Assembly: GCF_000526215.1 (NCBI RefSeq)
Contig: NZ_JAFQ01000003.1
Location: forward strand, 62,001 to 126,000
Reading direction: 5' to 3'
Source: Nocardia sp. BMG51109
GTDB lineage: Bacteria > Actinomycetota > Actinomycetes > Mycobacteriales > Mycobacteriaceae
Length of the DNA stretch: 64,000 nt
This document shows positions 8,092-16,850 of this stretch, piece by piece. The notes under the pieces were generated by a model that did not search any database, was not told the DNA's origin, and saw nothing but the letters and a program-made list of their open reading frames with translations. The number at the start of each line of letters is the position of its first letter. The stretch's first letter is position 1. The translations under genes were made by a program, and so were the position numbers.

Positions 8092-10356
8092 TCACGGCAG
8101 GGTCACCGTGGTGAACACCGCGGCGGTGCTGTCCTGCCGGTAGAAGATGTCCGCCGGTGGATTCGCCAGCCCGGAATCCGGCAGCCAGGTGTAATCCACC
8201 GCGCGCAGCGGGAGCGGCCCGGCCGGTGCGGTCAGTTCCACGTCGATGCCCTCGGGCGGAACGGCATCGAACTGGAAACCCTGCTTCGGCGCCGGTGCCA
8301 GCTCGCGCCCGGCCACGCGCAGGTTGTGCACCGGAACGTCGTAACGCAGCGCTAGGGTGCCGGCGCCGCGGGTCGAGCGCAGCCGCAGCCGCACGGTGCG
8401 GTGGCCGGATTCGGTGGTGTCGGACAGGATCTCGGCGACCGGTGCGGAAAGTTCCGGCGCCGGAGCGGGACCGGACGCGACCGCCTCGGACCACAGCCCC
8501 GCGAACGGCGGCCGCGGCGGTGTCTCGGTGACGAACCGGCTCGTCCAGTGATCCGGCGGCTGCCGCGAAACCCACTGTGCTCGATGCTGGTCGGCGTCGA
8601 GCGCGAAGCCCAGCTGGGACATCAGCGGATGGCGGTCGTCGAACCTGTCGACGGCCAGTCCGGCGCCCGCCAGCGCCACGGTGAGCACCAGCGTGCCCGC
8701 CGGGATCAGCGCCGCGCGGCGGCGCGGCCAGGCGTGCGTGAGGGTGAGCGTGAGCAGACCGCCCAGCAGCACCACGGCCGGGGCGACGAGGAACGGTGCG
8801 CCGGTGATCCCGGTCTGCAACGCGGACCAGGCGCTCGTGCCGAGGAATACCGCGGCCGGAATCAGGAAGAGCGTCAGCACCGGTAGCCGCCACACGTCCG
8901 GCACCGCGAAGGTGAGTGAAACACCCACGGCCGCGGCGCATCCCGGAACGACCAGCGCCTGGGCCGCCGCCGGCGCGAGCGCGGTGAACACCGCGCCGAC
9001 CACGGCCACGCAGCACAGCAGCCCCGTCGCGGTGGCCGTCGGCCCGAACAGCCGCCGGGCGAGCGCATACCACGCGGCCAGGACCGTGACGCACAGCAGC
9101 AGCACCGCGGCGAGATAGCACTCGGGCCGGTAGGGATCGACGAACAGCGGCCGGTACTCCGGCCGGATCGTCTCGACCGCCTCCCACAGCCCGTAGGTCG
9201 CCGCACCGGCGATCGGCACCGCGACCAGTGCCGTTGCCGCGGCGCCGAATACGCCGCCGAGGTCGGCCTCGCCGGTGCGCCGGACCTGGCGGATCGTCCA
9301 GGCCACGGCGAGCAAGGCCGCTACCGCCAGCGCGACGATCACCCACAGCGGCACCACGATCAGGATCCCGAACGGCAGCGGGAAGTACGCCCGGTCCGAT
9401 TCGTCGCCGGAATCGGCGAGATCGCGGGCGCCGAACTCGCGGGCCTGTGCGACGGCGTTGTCGCCCATCTGCTGCACCGTCGCCAGGTCCACGTGTGCGG
9501 GATCGTCGAACGGGTTGTGGTAGTAGGCGTTCCGGCCGGCGAAGGCCCAGTCCAGCACGCGCAACCCGGCGGGGTCGAGGGCCGCGAAATCGGTGCTGCT
9601 CCCGGACTGCGCCCCTGCCAGCGCGGTCGACAGCGAGTCGGTGTTCGGATGCGGCGCGCCCGCGACGGTATGGATCAGATCGCCGTCGGGACGGGAGGTC
9701 CGCCACAGCAGCACCGGGCCGCCGGCCCCGCGCGCCTCGTGGTTGACCACCACGCCGCCGCGCGGATCGTCGCGGCCCGCGGCGGCGAACGCCTCGGCGC
9801 CGATCATCCCGAGTTCCTCGGCGTCGGTCAGCAGGACGGTGACGTCGTTGCGCGGCGCCGTGCCGCTCGCCCGCAGCGCGCGCACCGCCTCCAGGATCGA
9901 GGCGACCCCGACGCCGTCGTCGTTGGCACCCGGACCGGACGGCACCGAATCGTAGTGGGCGGCAAGGTAGACGGTTCCGGTCGGGTCGCTGCCGGGCCAT
10001 CGGGCGACGATGTTGCCGGCCATCGCCATCCCCACCACATCGCGCTCCAGCGCGGCCGGATACCGGCCGACATCGCGCTGAACCTCGGTCTCCAGCCCCA
10101 GGTTTCGCAGGCGGCCGACGAGATGGTCACGGACCCGGTCGTGTTCGGGCGTGCCGACCGGATGCGGCCGGGATGCGATCTCCTCGATCGTGGCGAACGC
10201 GCGCTCGGCGCTGAACTCCCCGGCGGGCGCGGAGGCCGCCCGGTGGCCGTGCGGCTGTTGCTCCCAGGCGGTGCCCACGACGACCGCCAGCAGCGCCGCG
10301 AAGGCCAGCAGACCCGAGAGCCGTCGTCCCACCCGCATGGTCCGTCCCACCCGCAT
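8092..10356 (-). CDS. Membrane-bound M28 family metallopeptidase
   Basis: This 754-aa protein has an N-terminal hydrophobic segment (residues about 12-28) and an extracytoplasmic M28 zinc aminopeptidase domain with HYDS, NDDGVG and the EE pair in DAEELGM. Several hydrophobic membrane segments follow, from roughly residue 325 to 555, then a C-terminal soluble domain of about 200 residues. This is the layout of multi-pass M28 peptidases related to yeast vacuolar Pff1. It should cleave N-terminal residues from peptides outside the membrane. Two in-frame ATGs (10356, 10338) lie within a perfect 18-bp tandem repeat. AGGA precedes the first, so I use it. Confidence 0.9.
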   Translation of the reverse strand: MRVGRTMRVGRRLSGLLAFAALLAVVVGTAWEQQPHGHRAASAPAGEFSAERAFATIEEIASRPHPVGTPEHDRVRDHLVGRLRNLGLETEVQRDVGRYPAALERDVVGMAMAGNIVARWPGSDPTGTVYLAAHYDSVPSGPGANDDGVGVASILEAVRALRASGTAPRNDVTVLLTDAEELGMIGAEAFAAAGRDDPRGGVVVNHEARGAGGPVLLWRTSRPDGDLIHTVAGAPHPNTDSLSTALAGAQSGSSTDFAALDPAGLRVLDWAFAGRNAYYHNPFDDPAHVDLATVQQMGDNAVAQAREFGARDLADSGDESDRAYFPLPFGILIVVPLWVIVALAVAALLAVAWTIRQVRRTGEADLGGVFGAAATALVAVPIAGAATYGLWEAVETIRPEYRPLFVDPYRPECYLAAVLLLCVTVLAAWYALARRLFGPTATATGLLCCVAVVGAVFTALAPAAAQALVVPGCAAAVGVSLTFAVPDVWRLPVLTLFLIPAAVFLGTSAWSALQTGITGAPFLVAPAVVLLGGLLTLTLTHAWPRRRAALIPAGTLVLTVALAGAGLAVDRFDDRHPLMSQLGFALDADQHRAQWVSRQPPDHWTSRFVTETPPRPPFAGLWSEAVASGPAPAPELSAPVAEILSDTTESGHRTVRLRLRSTRGAGTLALRYDVPVHNLRVAGRELAPAPKQGFQFDAVPPEGIDVELTAPAGPLPLRAVDYTWLPDSGLANPPADIFYRQDSTAAVFTTVTLP

Positions 10357-10361
10357 GGTCC
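10326..10361. repeat. 18-bp perfect tandem repeat across the M28 start codon
   Basis: The 18-bp unit gtcccacccgcatggtcc is present twice (10326-10343, 10344-10361). Each copy contains an ATG in the peptidase frame, so the duplication lengthens the N-terminus by six residues and offers two start codons. Confidence 0.9.
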
Positions 10362-10386
10362 GATCCTAAGCGCGCGGGGCGCCCCG

Positions 10387-10599
10387 TCAGTCCTCGACGC
10401 CGAGCGCCACCTCGGTCGACTTGATCAGGACCCGGACCGGGCTGCCGGTGGCGAGCCCGAGATCGTCGGCGGCGTCCCGGGTGATCGAGGAGGTGATCTC
10501 GGAGCCGCCGGGTAGTTCGACGCGCACGACCGCCATGGCCTCACCCCGGGTGACCGACAGGACGGTGCCGTCCAGTTGGTTTCGTGTGCTCAGTCGCAT
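10387..10599 (-). CDS. Molbindin-like TOBE domain protein
   Basis: This is a 70-aa single TOBE/Mop domain. It starts MRLSTRNQLDGTV and contains the family pattern of a basic start, V-x-V-x-RGEAM, a GGSEITSSIT strand and VRVLIKSTEV. Stand-alone molbindins oligomerise to bind molybdate or tungstate in the cytoplasm and act in storage or homeostasis. The stretch upstream of 10599 in the same frame is not homologous, and the length matches the family. No Mod transporter or molybdopterin gene is adjacent. Its start lies about 160 bp from the next gene on the other strand. Confidence 0.88.
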   Translation of the reverse strand: MRLSTRNQLDGTVLSVTRGEAMAVVRVELPGGSEITSSITRDAADDLGLATGSPVRVLIKSTEVALGVED

Positions 10600-10758
10600 G
10601 CGGGCGAGCCTACGCAGCGCGACGAGCCTGCCGAGGCCGCCGCGCCGGGCGGGGCGAGGCCGAATCTGAGAGAACTCACAGGATCGGCACAGGCTTACGT
10701 CAGACACCGTCGGCACCGTGGAGCTGGAGAGATCGGCTCGGTGAGAGGCAGGTGCACT

Positions 10759-11109
10759 ATGGTCGAGATCGAGATCACCGGAACGACCGTCACGGTCCAC
10801 GTTCTCGGTGCCCATCGGTTCCTGGGGCTGCGCGAACAGTTCACCTTCGCCCTGTCGGACATAGTCGAGGTCGCACCGGCCGAGGTCGACGGCCGGCCGC
10901 CGTGGATGCGCGCGCCCGGCACCTTCTTCCCGGGCGTGATCGCCGCCGGGACGTTTCGGGGCAAGGGCCGCAAGGAGTTCTGGGATACCCTCTTCGACGG
11001 CCGTGCGCTGCGGATCGATTTGTCCGGTACCGACCTGACCCGGCTGGTCGTCGACGTCGAGGATCCGGAGGCCGTGCGGCGGATGCTGACCGTCGCCGCC
11101 GCGGCTTGA
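10759..11109 (+). CDS. Hypothetical protein, small beta-rich domain
   Basis: This 116-aa soluble protein is not assigned to a family. It begins MVEIEITGTTVTVHVLG, then shows alternating beta-type strands and a WMRAPGTFFPGVIAAG segment, ending in a short helix (DPEAVRRML). The pattern of strands plus a C-terminal helix recalls bacterial PH-like domains, which is a guess. AGGCAGG upstream supports the ATG at 10759. It has no obvious operon partner. Confidence 0.7.
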   Translation: MVEIEITGTTVTVHVLGAHRFLGLREQFTFALSDIVEVAPAEVDGRPPWMRAPGTFFPGVIAAGTFRGKGRKEFWDTLFDGRALRIDLSGTDLTRLVVDVEDPEAVRRMLTVAAAA

Positions 11110-11293
11110 TACCGATTCGGTACCGATCACGCAAAACCGACGAATTGTCCTGGTCGCCAACAGCACTCCGCGAACCACTATCGGCGTGTCGCGCGCGGCA
11201 CGCCGAAGAAGTTGGGATTTCGGCAAATCTATAGTTTCGCGGACCGTGGTCGATCGACTATTAATGTCGTGTGCCGTTCCCACTCGTGATCAC

Positions 11294-12565
11294 ATGTCGG
11301 CCATCGCTTCCCACCGGGCGGTGGTCGCGTTGACCCTCGAACGTCCCCCTAACGGTGACGAGGTCACGCAGCTGGCGAAGCGCGTCGAACAGGCTCGCGG
11401 GCGTCTGGCTTACCAGTTCGATCCCGCTCTGACCGAGGCGCTGTCGGAGGACGAACTCCACGCCGAACGTGACCTCGCCGAGAAGATTCGTGAACAGGAA
11501 CGCGACCAACGCTGGAAGAACGTCCAGGCGGCGGCCTCGGCATCGGACCGTGCCAGGCAGACCTCAGAGGCGATCGCGAAGGCCGATATGCGAGATCTGT
11601 TGATGGCCCGCAAGGCCGTTGCCGCGCAGCGCCGCGAGTCCAGCCCGCACGCGAAGCTGGCCTCGCTGTACCGACACCGGGCGTGGTCGCAACGCGGGCT
11701 GGCGGCGGTGGTGGCCGCCGGCATGCTGTGGTCGGCCGTGAACGTGCAGCACAACATCGCGCCCGGCGGTGCGACCGATCCGCTGTTCTGGTTCAGCTAC
11801 CTGCTCGAAGGCATGATCAGTGTCTGCCTGATCATCATCATGGTCGGCACCAACAAGGTCGCCGAGTGGGGCATCCTGGACAGCCGCCGGCAGGTCGCGA
11901 TGGCCGAATTGTCGCTGCTGTCACTGACTGTCGTGCTCAACACCTACCCGTATCTCAAGGGCGGTCAATGGTACGACGTGGGTGTGCACGCGGTCGCGCC
12001 GGTGATGATCGGCGTCTCGCTGCTCATCCACAACGCCGCCAGCCACCGCTACGGCCAGGCCATCGCCCGCGCCACCGAACAGGTGCGGGAACTGCCGGAT
12101 CCGGCCGAACAGATCCGCCGCACGCTGCCCACGTTCGTGAGCTTCATCCGGCAGGCCGCACCCGACGCGCACCCGCCCACCCCGCAGGCCGCGCTTCCCG
12201 GTGCGGCGGAGACGAAGTCGTCCGAGGAGTCCGCACAGACCGGCGACGTGCTGGATCCGGCGGAGGAGCCCGATATCTGGACTCCGAAGACACCCAGCAC
12301 GACGGCCAAGAGCTGGCGGATCGACGACGACGAGCCCGGCAGGGAATCCAACGGTGCGTCCTCGAACGGATCGGGGAAATCCAAGAAGTCCGAGCGCAAG
12401 TCGTCGTCCACCGCCGACGACTCCGATCCGCTGAGCATCTACGACACGGGCCAGTTCCGGATCGCCGAGTCCCTCGAGCAGGAACTCGCCGACATCCGGG
12501 CGGAGCGCAGGCGAGCCCGCGCCGCCAAGCAGCGGGTGAACGGGTTCGATCCGGACGACGACTGA
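11294..12565 (+). CDS. Membrane protein with coiled-coil N-terminus (DUF2637-like)
   Basis: The protein is 423 aa from the ATG at 11294; another in-frame ATG at 11264 is possible. Residues 20-125 are highly charged and helical, probably a coiled coil. Residues about 140-260 hold four hydrophobic segments, including WFSYLLEGMISVCLIIIMV. The C-terminal third is acidic, Ser/Lys-rich and probably disordered. The membrane domain resembles the DUF2637 group seen in actinobacterial plasmid and integrative-element proteins, but I cannot confirm membership. No mobile-element genes flank it. A strong hairpin follows the stop. Confidence 0.7.
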   Translation: MSAIASHRAVVALTLERPPNGDEVTQLAKRVEQARGRLAYQFDPALTEALSEDELHAERDLAEKIREQERDQRWKNVQAAASASDRARQTSEAIAKADMRDLLMARKAVAAQRRESSPHAKLASLYRHRAWSQRGLAAVVAAGMLWSAVNVQHNIAPGGATDPLFWFSYLLEGMISVCLIIIMVGTNKVAEWGILDSRRQVAMAELSLLSLTVVLNTYPYLKGGQWYDVGVHAVAPVMIGVSLLIHNAASHRYGQAIARATEQVRELPDPAEQIRRTLPTFVSFIRQAAPDAHPPTPQAALPGAAETKSSEESAQTGDVLDPAEEPDIWTPKTPSTTAKSWRIDDDEPGRESNGASSNGSGKSKKSERKSSSTADDSDPLSIYDTGQFRIAESLEQELADIRAERRRARAAKQRVNGFDPDDD

Positions 12566-12579
12566 GCGGATCCGGGTGA

Positions 12580-12608
12580 GGTCGGCCGGCGGTGGGTGCC
12601 GGTCGGCC
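12580..12608. terminator. Bidirectional hairpin terminator
   Basis: An 11-bp stem pairs GGTCGGCCGGC (12580-12590) with GCCGGTCGGCC (12598-12608), with two G-U wobbles and a 7-base loop. It sits between convergent genes. A long U-tract is lacking, as is common in actinobacteria. Confidence 0.6.
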
Positions 12609-12615
12609 TTGCGCG

Positions 12616-12812
12616 TCACCGCAGCGCGACCACCGCGTACGCCTGCCCGAACAGGTTGTCGCCGTTGCCGATTGCCGTCAGGGCGATGGCCGCGGTCCGC
12701 TGCTCGGTGTCGACGGAGGTGACCGTGCCGCCTCGTAGTGGTCGGCCATCCGGTAGCGCTGCCCGGCCAGCCGCCGTGCCTGGTCGGCCGGTGTACGGGT
12801 CGCGTTGTTCAT
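12616..12812 (-). pseudogene. Small conserved-looking protein gene broken by one-base frameshift
   Basis: The ATG at 12812 reads MNNATRTPADQARRLAGQRYRMADHYEA and then runs into a poor sequence, stopping at 12678 after 44 aa. The other frame continues smoothly as TVTSVDTEQRT...NLFGQAYAVVALR to 12616. Adding one G to the GCGGC run near 12727 would join both parts into a protein of about 65 aa. This suggests either a recent frameshift or a sequencing error. The ATG lies 11 bp after the stop of the upstream small membrane protein, so the two were probably one operon. Function unknown. Confidence 0.55.
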
Positions 12813-12823
12813 CGTCGTGCCCC

Positions 12824-13036
12824 TCATCGGGGCGCCGGGCCGGGTTCGATGATCCGGGACGGTGCGACGGCCGGACCCGGCTCGGCACCCTGCAGGGAGC
12901 CGGCGAGCAGCGCGTGGCATCCGGCGGCCACCACCGTGATGGCCCCGATCACCAGCAACAGCCGGATCAGCGACACCCGATTGCGGTTGGTCCGCGGGTC
13001 GTACTCGGCGTGCGGCCACGGCGACTGGTTGCTCAT
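12824..13036 (-). CDS. Small single-pass membrane protein
   Basis: This 70-aa protein has a polar N-terminus (MSNQSPWPHAEYDP), one transmembrane helix at about residues 22-43 (VSLIRLLLVIGAITVVAAG) and a short Pro-rich tail. AGAGGA about eight bases upstream supports the ATG at 13036 over an in-frame ATG at 13057. It is the first gene of a two-gene unit with the frameshifted small ORF. No family is recognised. Confidence 0.65.
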   Translation of the reverse strand: MSNQSPWPHAEYDPRTNRNRVSLIRLLLVIGAITVVAAGCHALLAGSLQGAEPGPAVAPSRIIEPGPAPR

Positions 13037-13228
13037 GTATCGGTTTCCTCTCGGCATGCTCCGTACCGGGGCGCCGCTGACCCGTCGGTCCGAGAAGGTA
13101 GTCCGCTTCGGGCGCGAATAATGTTCGCTGACAGCAGGTCTGTTCGGTTCACCACCGAATGCGAGAGGCCGCAGTGAAGCACCCCAACGACCACCCGCGG
13201 CGGGTGAGACGGTGGTGTGGTTGCCGTT

Positions 13229-14191
13229 TCAGCGCTCGTGCACGGCCCGGTGCACGAAACCGTCGGCCCGCGTGAGCAACTCGCGCGCCCGATCCGCCCC
13301 GACGCCCGCCAGCTGCATGACGATGGCGGTCTTGGCGTGCCCGTCGGCGGCCTCGAGCAGCGCGGTGGCCGCCGCGGTGTCCACGCCGGTGGCCTCGGTG
13401 ACGATCCGCAGCGCGCGGTCGATCAGCTTGGTGTTGGACGGGCGCATATCGACCATCAGGTTGCCGTACACCTTGCCCTCGCGGACCATCACCGCCGTGG
13501 ACAGCATGTTGCACACCATCTTCTGCGCCGTCCCCGCCTTCAGCCGGGTGGATCCGGTGAGTACCTCGGGGCCGGTATCGATCTCGATGGCGATATCGGC
13601 GTGGTCGCTCAGTTCGGCCGGGCGGTTGCACGACACCGCCACCGCGGCGGCGGAGATCGACCGGGCGTAGTCCAGCGCGCCGATCGCATAGGGCGTGCGG
13701 CCGCTGGCGGCCAGCCCTACCACTACGTCGTCGGCGGTGAGCCCGACGGCCGACAGATCGCGCGCGGCGGCCCGGGAATCGTCCTCCGCGCCCTCCACCG
13801 CCGCGGTCAGGGCCCGGTCTCCGCCGGCCATGATCCCGACGACCTCGCCGGGTTCGGTGCCGAACGTCGGCGGGCATTCGGCCGCGTCGAGCACCCCCAG
13901 CCGCCCGCTGGTGCCCGCGCCCGCATAGATCAGCCGGCCCCCGCGCGACCGCGCCGCCACGATCCGCTCGACGGCCCGCGCAACCTGCGGAATCGCCTCC
14001 GCCACAGCGGGGGCCACCCGGGCGTCCTCGGCATTCATCGTGCGCAGCAGATCCTCGACGGGCATCGAATCCAGCCGCGCCGTGCGCGGATTCGTCGTCT
14101 CGGTGGCCAGCGCCGCCAAATCGTCCGCGGCGCCTTTCCCGGCCCGTCCGGCGACCACGCGGTCGCCGTGCCGACCCGCGTGCTCGCCCAC
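13229..14191 (-). CDS. murQ: N-acetylmuramic acid 6-phosphate etherase
   Basis: This 320-aa MurQ cleaves the lactyl ether of MurNAc-6-phosphate to give GlcNAc-6-phosphate and lactate in the cytoplasm. The sugar isomerase (SIS) fold is evident from LIYAGAGTSGRLGVLDAAE, followed by PPTFGTEPGEVVGIMAGG, which is near-diagnostic, and VGLAASGRTPYA. STRLKAGTAQK and NLMVDMRPSN are also typical. The GTG start at 14191 shares its first base with the TAG stop of the RpiR gene (TAGTG), so the two are translationally coupled. It is the last gene of an operon with kinase, sodium symporter and regulator genes, which supports a MurNAc salvage role. Confidence 0.95.
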   Translation of the reverse strand: MGEHAGRHGDRVVAGRAGKGAADDLAALATETTNPRTARLDSMPVEDLLRTMNAEDARVAPAVAEAIPQVARAVERIVAARSRGGRLIYAGAGTSGRLGVLDAAECPPTFGTEPGEVVGIMAGGDRALTAAVEGAEDDSRAAARDLSAVGLTADDVVVGLAASGRTPYAIGALDYARSISAAAVAVSCNRPAELSDHADIAIEIDTGPEVLTGSTRLKAGTAQKMVCNMLSTAVMVREGKVYGNLMVDMRPSNTKLIDRALRIVTEATGVDTAAATALLEAADGHAKTAIVMQLAGVGADRARELLTRADGFVHRAVHER

Positions 14192-15063
14192 TACCTGGCC
14201 CTCGGGCGCCGCGGGACCCGGCGATCGGCGACCGCGTCGTGGGTGCGGTGCAGGGCGCGCGCCGCCTCGGGGGTGCGTTGCAGCACACCGACATACAGCG
14301 CGTCGACGATCAGGAGCTGGCTCATCCGGCTGGCCATCGCCGCGGAGCGGAAGCCGTCCTCGCGACCGGCCGCGAGCAGGGCGTGCGCGGCCGCGGCCAC
14401 GAGGCTGGAGCCGGCGCCCGCCGTGACGGCGACCGTCGTCGCTCCGGCGCGGGCCGCGCGGCGCACGGCATCGACGACGCCGGCGGTCTCGCCGGAATGC
14501 GAGAAGGCCATCGCGACGTCGCCGGGCGTGAGCAGACTCGCCTGGACCAGCGCGTCGTCCTCGGATGTGCAGGCGCCGCACCACATTCCGATCCGGGTGA
14601 GCTTCTGCGCCATATCCGTGGCGACCAGCCCGGAGGCGCCGATGCCGATGAGCTGGACGCGCCGCGCCCCGGCCAGCGCCTCGGTGACCGCCGCCATCGT
14701 CGCGGAATCCGCGCGCTGGGCCGTCGCCAGCAGACCTTCGGTCTCGAAGGCGGCGAGCTTGTGCAAGACCTTCGGCGGGGTGTCGTCGGCGTCGATATCG
14801 GTGGCCAGCACCGGTTTCCGGTCCTCGGTGCCGGTGGCGGCCAAGGCCAGGCGCAGCTGTGGATATCCCTCGTAGCCCAGGGTCTTGGAGAGCCGGACGA
14901 CCGCCGAGGTGCTGGTATCGGCGCGCTCGGCGAGCTGGTTCACCGTCAGCTGGGCGGTGCCGGCCGGATCGTCGCGGATCACCTCGGCGACCCGGCGGGC
15001 CGTCGGGGTGAGGCGGGAAAGCGCGCCCAGCAGGCGGGTGCGGACATCGTCACCGTCGGTCAT
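14191..15063 (-). CDS. RpiR-family transcriptional regulator (MurR-like)
   Basis: This 290-aa regulator has an N-terminal helix-turn-helix of the RpiR type (residues about 5-80, TPTARRVAEVIRDD and NQLAERADTSTSAVVRLSKTLGYEGY) and a C-terminal SIS domain that binds phosphosugars (LIGIGASGLVATDMAQKL, FSHSGET). Given its place directly before murQ, MurNAc-6-phosphate is the probable effector. The ATG overlaps the TGA of the preceding 62-aa ORF (ATGA), and its stop overlaps the murQ GTG, so the operon is tightly coupled. The operator was not identified. Confidence 0.93.
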   Translation of the reverse strand: MTDGDDVRTRLLGALSRLTPTARRVAEVIRDDPAGTAQLTVNQLAERADTSTSAVVRLSKTLGYEGYPQLRLALAATGTEDRKPVLATDIDADDTPPKVLHKLAAFETEGLLATAQRADSATMAAVTEALAGARRVQLIGIGASGLVATDMAQKLTRIGMWCGACTSEDDALVQASLLTPGDVAMAFSHSGETAGVVDAVRRAARAGATTVAVTAGAGSSLVAAAAHALLAAGREDGFRSAAMASRMSQLLIVDALYVGVLQRTPEAARALHRTHDAVADRRVPRRPRAR

Positions 15064-15248
15064 CGCGGAATCCGTCCAGAATGAGGCGTCGGGGTGGGGA
15101 GGCGGGCGCGCGGCAGGAATACCCGGCCGCACCGGATGTGGTGCACGTTCGCGACCGGCGCGAGGGCGTCGGTGGTCGGCGTCGTCACGGTTCCGACGAT
15201 ATCGCCGGGGCGTAATGCCGCTCCGGGCAGCGCGGGCCGGGGGCGCAT
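15060..15248 (-). CDS. Small ORF (62 aa) overlapping both neighbours in the mur operon
   Basis: This ORF is unrecognised. Its ATG overlaps the symporter stop (TGATG) and its own TGA overlaps the regulator start (ATGA). Overlap at both ends is typical of a translated operon member. The sequence begins MRPRPALPGAALRPGDIVGTV, is Pro/Arg-rich, has one Cys and no membrane segment. The central RPGDIVGTVTTP portion slightly resembles a beta-barrel or lipoyl-like fragment, but not enough to assign. It could be a coupling peptide or a remnant. Confidence 0.5.
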   Translation of the reverse strand: MRPRPALPGAALRPGDIVGTVTTPTTDALAPVANVHHIRCGRVFLPRARLPTPTPHSGRIPR

Positions 15249-16777
15249 CAGGCCACCACCTCCGCCGGTTCCGGTGCGGTCGGCTGCGGTGCCGGATGGA
15301 AGAGGCTGCTGATCCCGCCGACGGCGAGGGTGACGGCGACGCCGATCGGCACCAGCCACTGTGCGGCGATGCCCTTCTCGGTCACCGTGCCCGCGGTGCC
15401 GACGTCGATCTCGACGCCCCGGACGACGAAGGTCATCACGATCACCGTGGCGGCGAAGGCGACGATCGCGTCGAACTGGTTGGCGCGCTTGACGAGCCGG
15501 CCGAGCAGGAACGCTCCCAGCAGCGCGCCGTAGGTGTAGCCGGCGATTGCCAGCGCGGTCAGGTACACGTTGCCGGTGGTCGAGCTGAACCCCATGGCGA
15601 ACAGCGCCATCAGCGCCGCCCACACCAGCGTCATGGTCCGGCCCAGCCGCAACATGGTCTGGTCGGAGAGCGTCCGGCGGGAGAAACCGCGGACGATATC
15701 GGCCACGGTCGAATTCGACATCGAGTTCAGGGCCGCCGAGAGCGAACCCATGGCGGCGCCGAGGATTCCGGCGACCAGCAGCCCGGAGATCACCACCGGC
15801 AGCCCGTGCAGGATGAAGTCCGGATACAGGCCGTCGGCACTCGACAGGCCCAGCTGCGCGGGCGTCCTGCCGTCGTTGTACGCCCACAGCAGGGCGCCGA
15901 CCAGTGAGAAGGCGGCGAACTGCACCGCGATGAACACGCCCGAGGCGATCATCGCCTTCTGGCTGTCGCGCACCGAGCGGGTGGCCAGAATGCGTTGCAC
16001 GATCAGCTGATCGGAGCCGTGCGAGGCCATCGCGAAGATCGCCCCGCCCACGATCGCCGTCGGCAGGGCGAAACTGCTGGTGAGGATGTGGGACAGGCCG
16101 AAGTCGGTGTCGATCAGGTGGAACTTGCCGCCCTGCCAGGCCTCCGACCATCCGGAGGCGCCGACGCGGCCGGTGAGCACGGCGATCGCGATCAGGGCGC
16201 CGAGCAGGTACAGGCCCATCTGCACCGCGTCGGTCCAGATCACCGCCTTGATGCCGCCGAGGTAGGTGTACACGACCGTCAGCAGCGTGAGCGCCACGAT
16301 GATGACGTCGTAGCCGAGCGACAGGCCGAACTCACCGAGCAGCAATTCGATCGGAATGGCGGAGGCGAACAGCCGCACGCCCTCGGCCAGCAGCCGGGTC
16401 ACCACGAACGTCACCGACGCGATGCCCTGGAGGTAGCGGCCGAAGCGCTGCTCCAGATACTGGTAGGCGCTGACGAATCCGCCGCGCTTGTACAGCGGGA
16501 TCAGCGCGACGGCGACGATCGTGCGGCCGATGATGTAGCCGAACGCCAGCTCCACATTGCCGAATCCCTGGTCGGTGTAGGCTCCGCCCGGGATCGAGAT
16601 GACCGTCAGCACACTGGTTTCGGTGGCCACGACCGAGAAACACACCGTCCACCAGGGCATTCGGCCCTCGCCCACGAAGTAGTCGCCGGAGCTGCGCTGT
16701 TTTCCGGACAGCCGCAGGCCGATCCACGCTACGGTCACCAGGTAGACGACGATGACGGCAACGTTGAGGGCGTTCAT
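15248..16777 (-). CDS. Sodium:solute symporter (SSS family), probable amino-sugar uptake
   Basis: This 509-aa polytopic membrane protein of the SSS family starts MNALNVAVIVVYLVTVAWIG and contains about 13 hydrophobic helices. GDYFVGEGRMPWW after helix 1, TETSVLTVISIPG and the later SMSNSTVADIV segment are family hallmarks. It should couple Na+ entry to solute uptake. Its position between a BadF-type sugar kinase and RpiR/MurQ suggests MurNAc or anhydro-MurNAc as substrate, as in the Tannerella murTKQ operon, where the transporter is also an SSS member. That substrate is an inference. A 73-bp, relatively AT-rich gap separates it from the kinase. Confidence 0.9.
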   Translation of the reverse strand: MNALNVAVIVVYLVTVAWIGLRLSGKQRSSGDYFVGEGRMPWWTVCFSVVATETSVLTVISIPGGAYTDQGFGNVELAFGYIIGRTIVAVALIPLYKRGGFVSAYQYLEQRFGRYLQGIASVTFVVTRLLAEGVRLFASAIPIELLLGEFGLSLGYDVIIVALTLLTVVYTYLGGIKAVIWTDAVQMGLYLLGALIAIAVLTGRVGASGWSEAWQGGKFHLIDTDFGLSHILTSSFALPTAIVGGAIFAMASHGSDQLIVQRILATRSVRDSQKAMIASGVFIAVQFAAFSLVGALLWAYNDGRTPAQLGLSSADGLYPDFILHGLPVVISGLLVAGILGAAMGSLSAALNSMSNSTVADIVRGFSRRTLSDQTMLRLGRTMTLVWAALMALFAMGFSSTTGNVYLTALAIAGYTYGALLGAFLLGRLVKRANQFDAIVAFAATVIVMTFVVRGVEIDVGTAGTVTEKGIAAQWLVPIGVAVTLAVGGISSLFHPAPQPTAPEPAEVVA

Positions 16778-16850
16778 CGCGTTACTCCCCGGTGGCGCGT
16801 ACAGAATGCAAGCAAGTGTCGAACGATGGTAGTAGATCCGTCAATAACTT

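Noticed and set aside
11212..11235. TTGGGA/TATAGT as a promoter for the DUF2637-like gene
   Set aside because: The spacer would be about 12 bp, too short for a sigma-70-type promoter.
13193..13205. ACCCGCGGCGGGT as a murQ terminator
   Set aside because: The stem is only six base pairs with a very small loop, and no U-tract follows; too weak to list.
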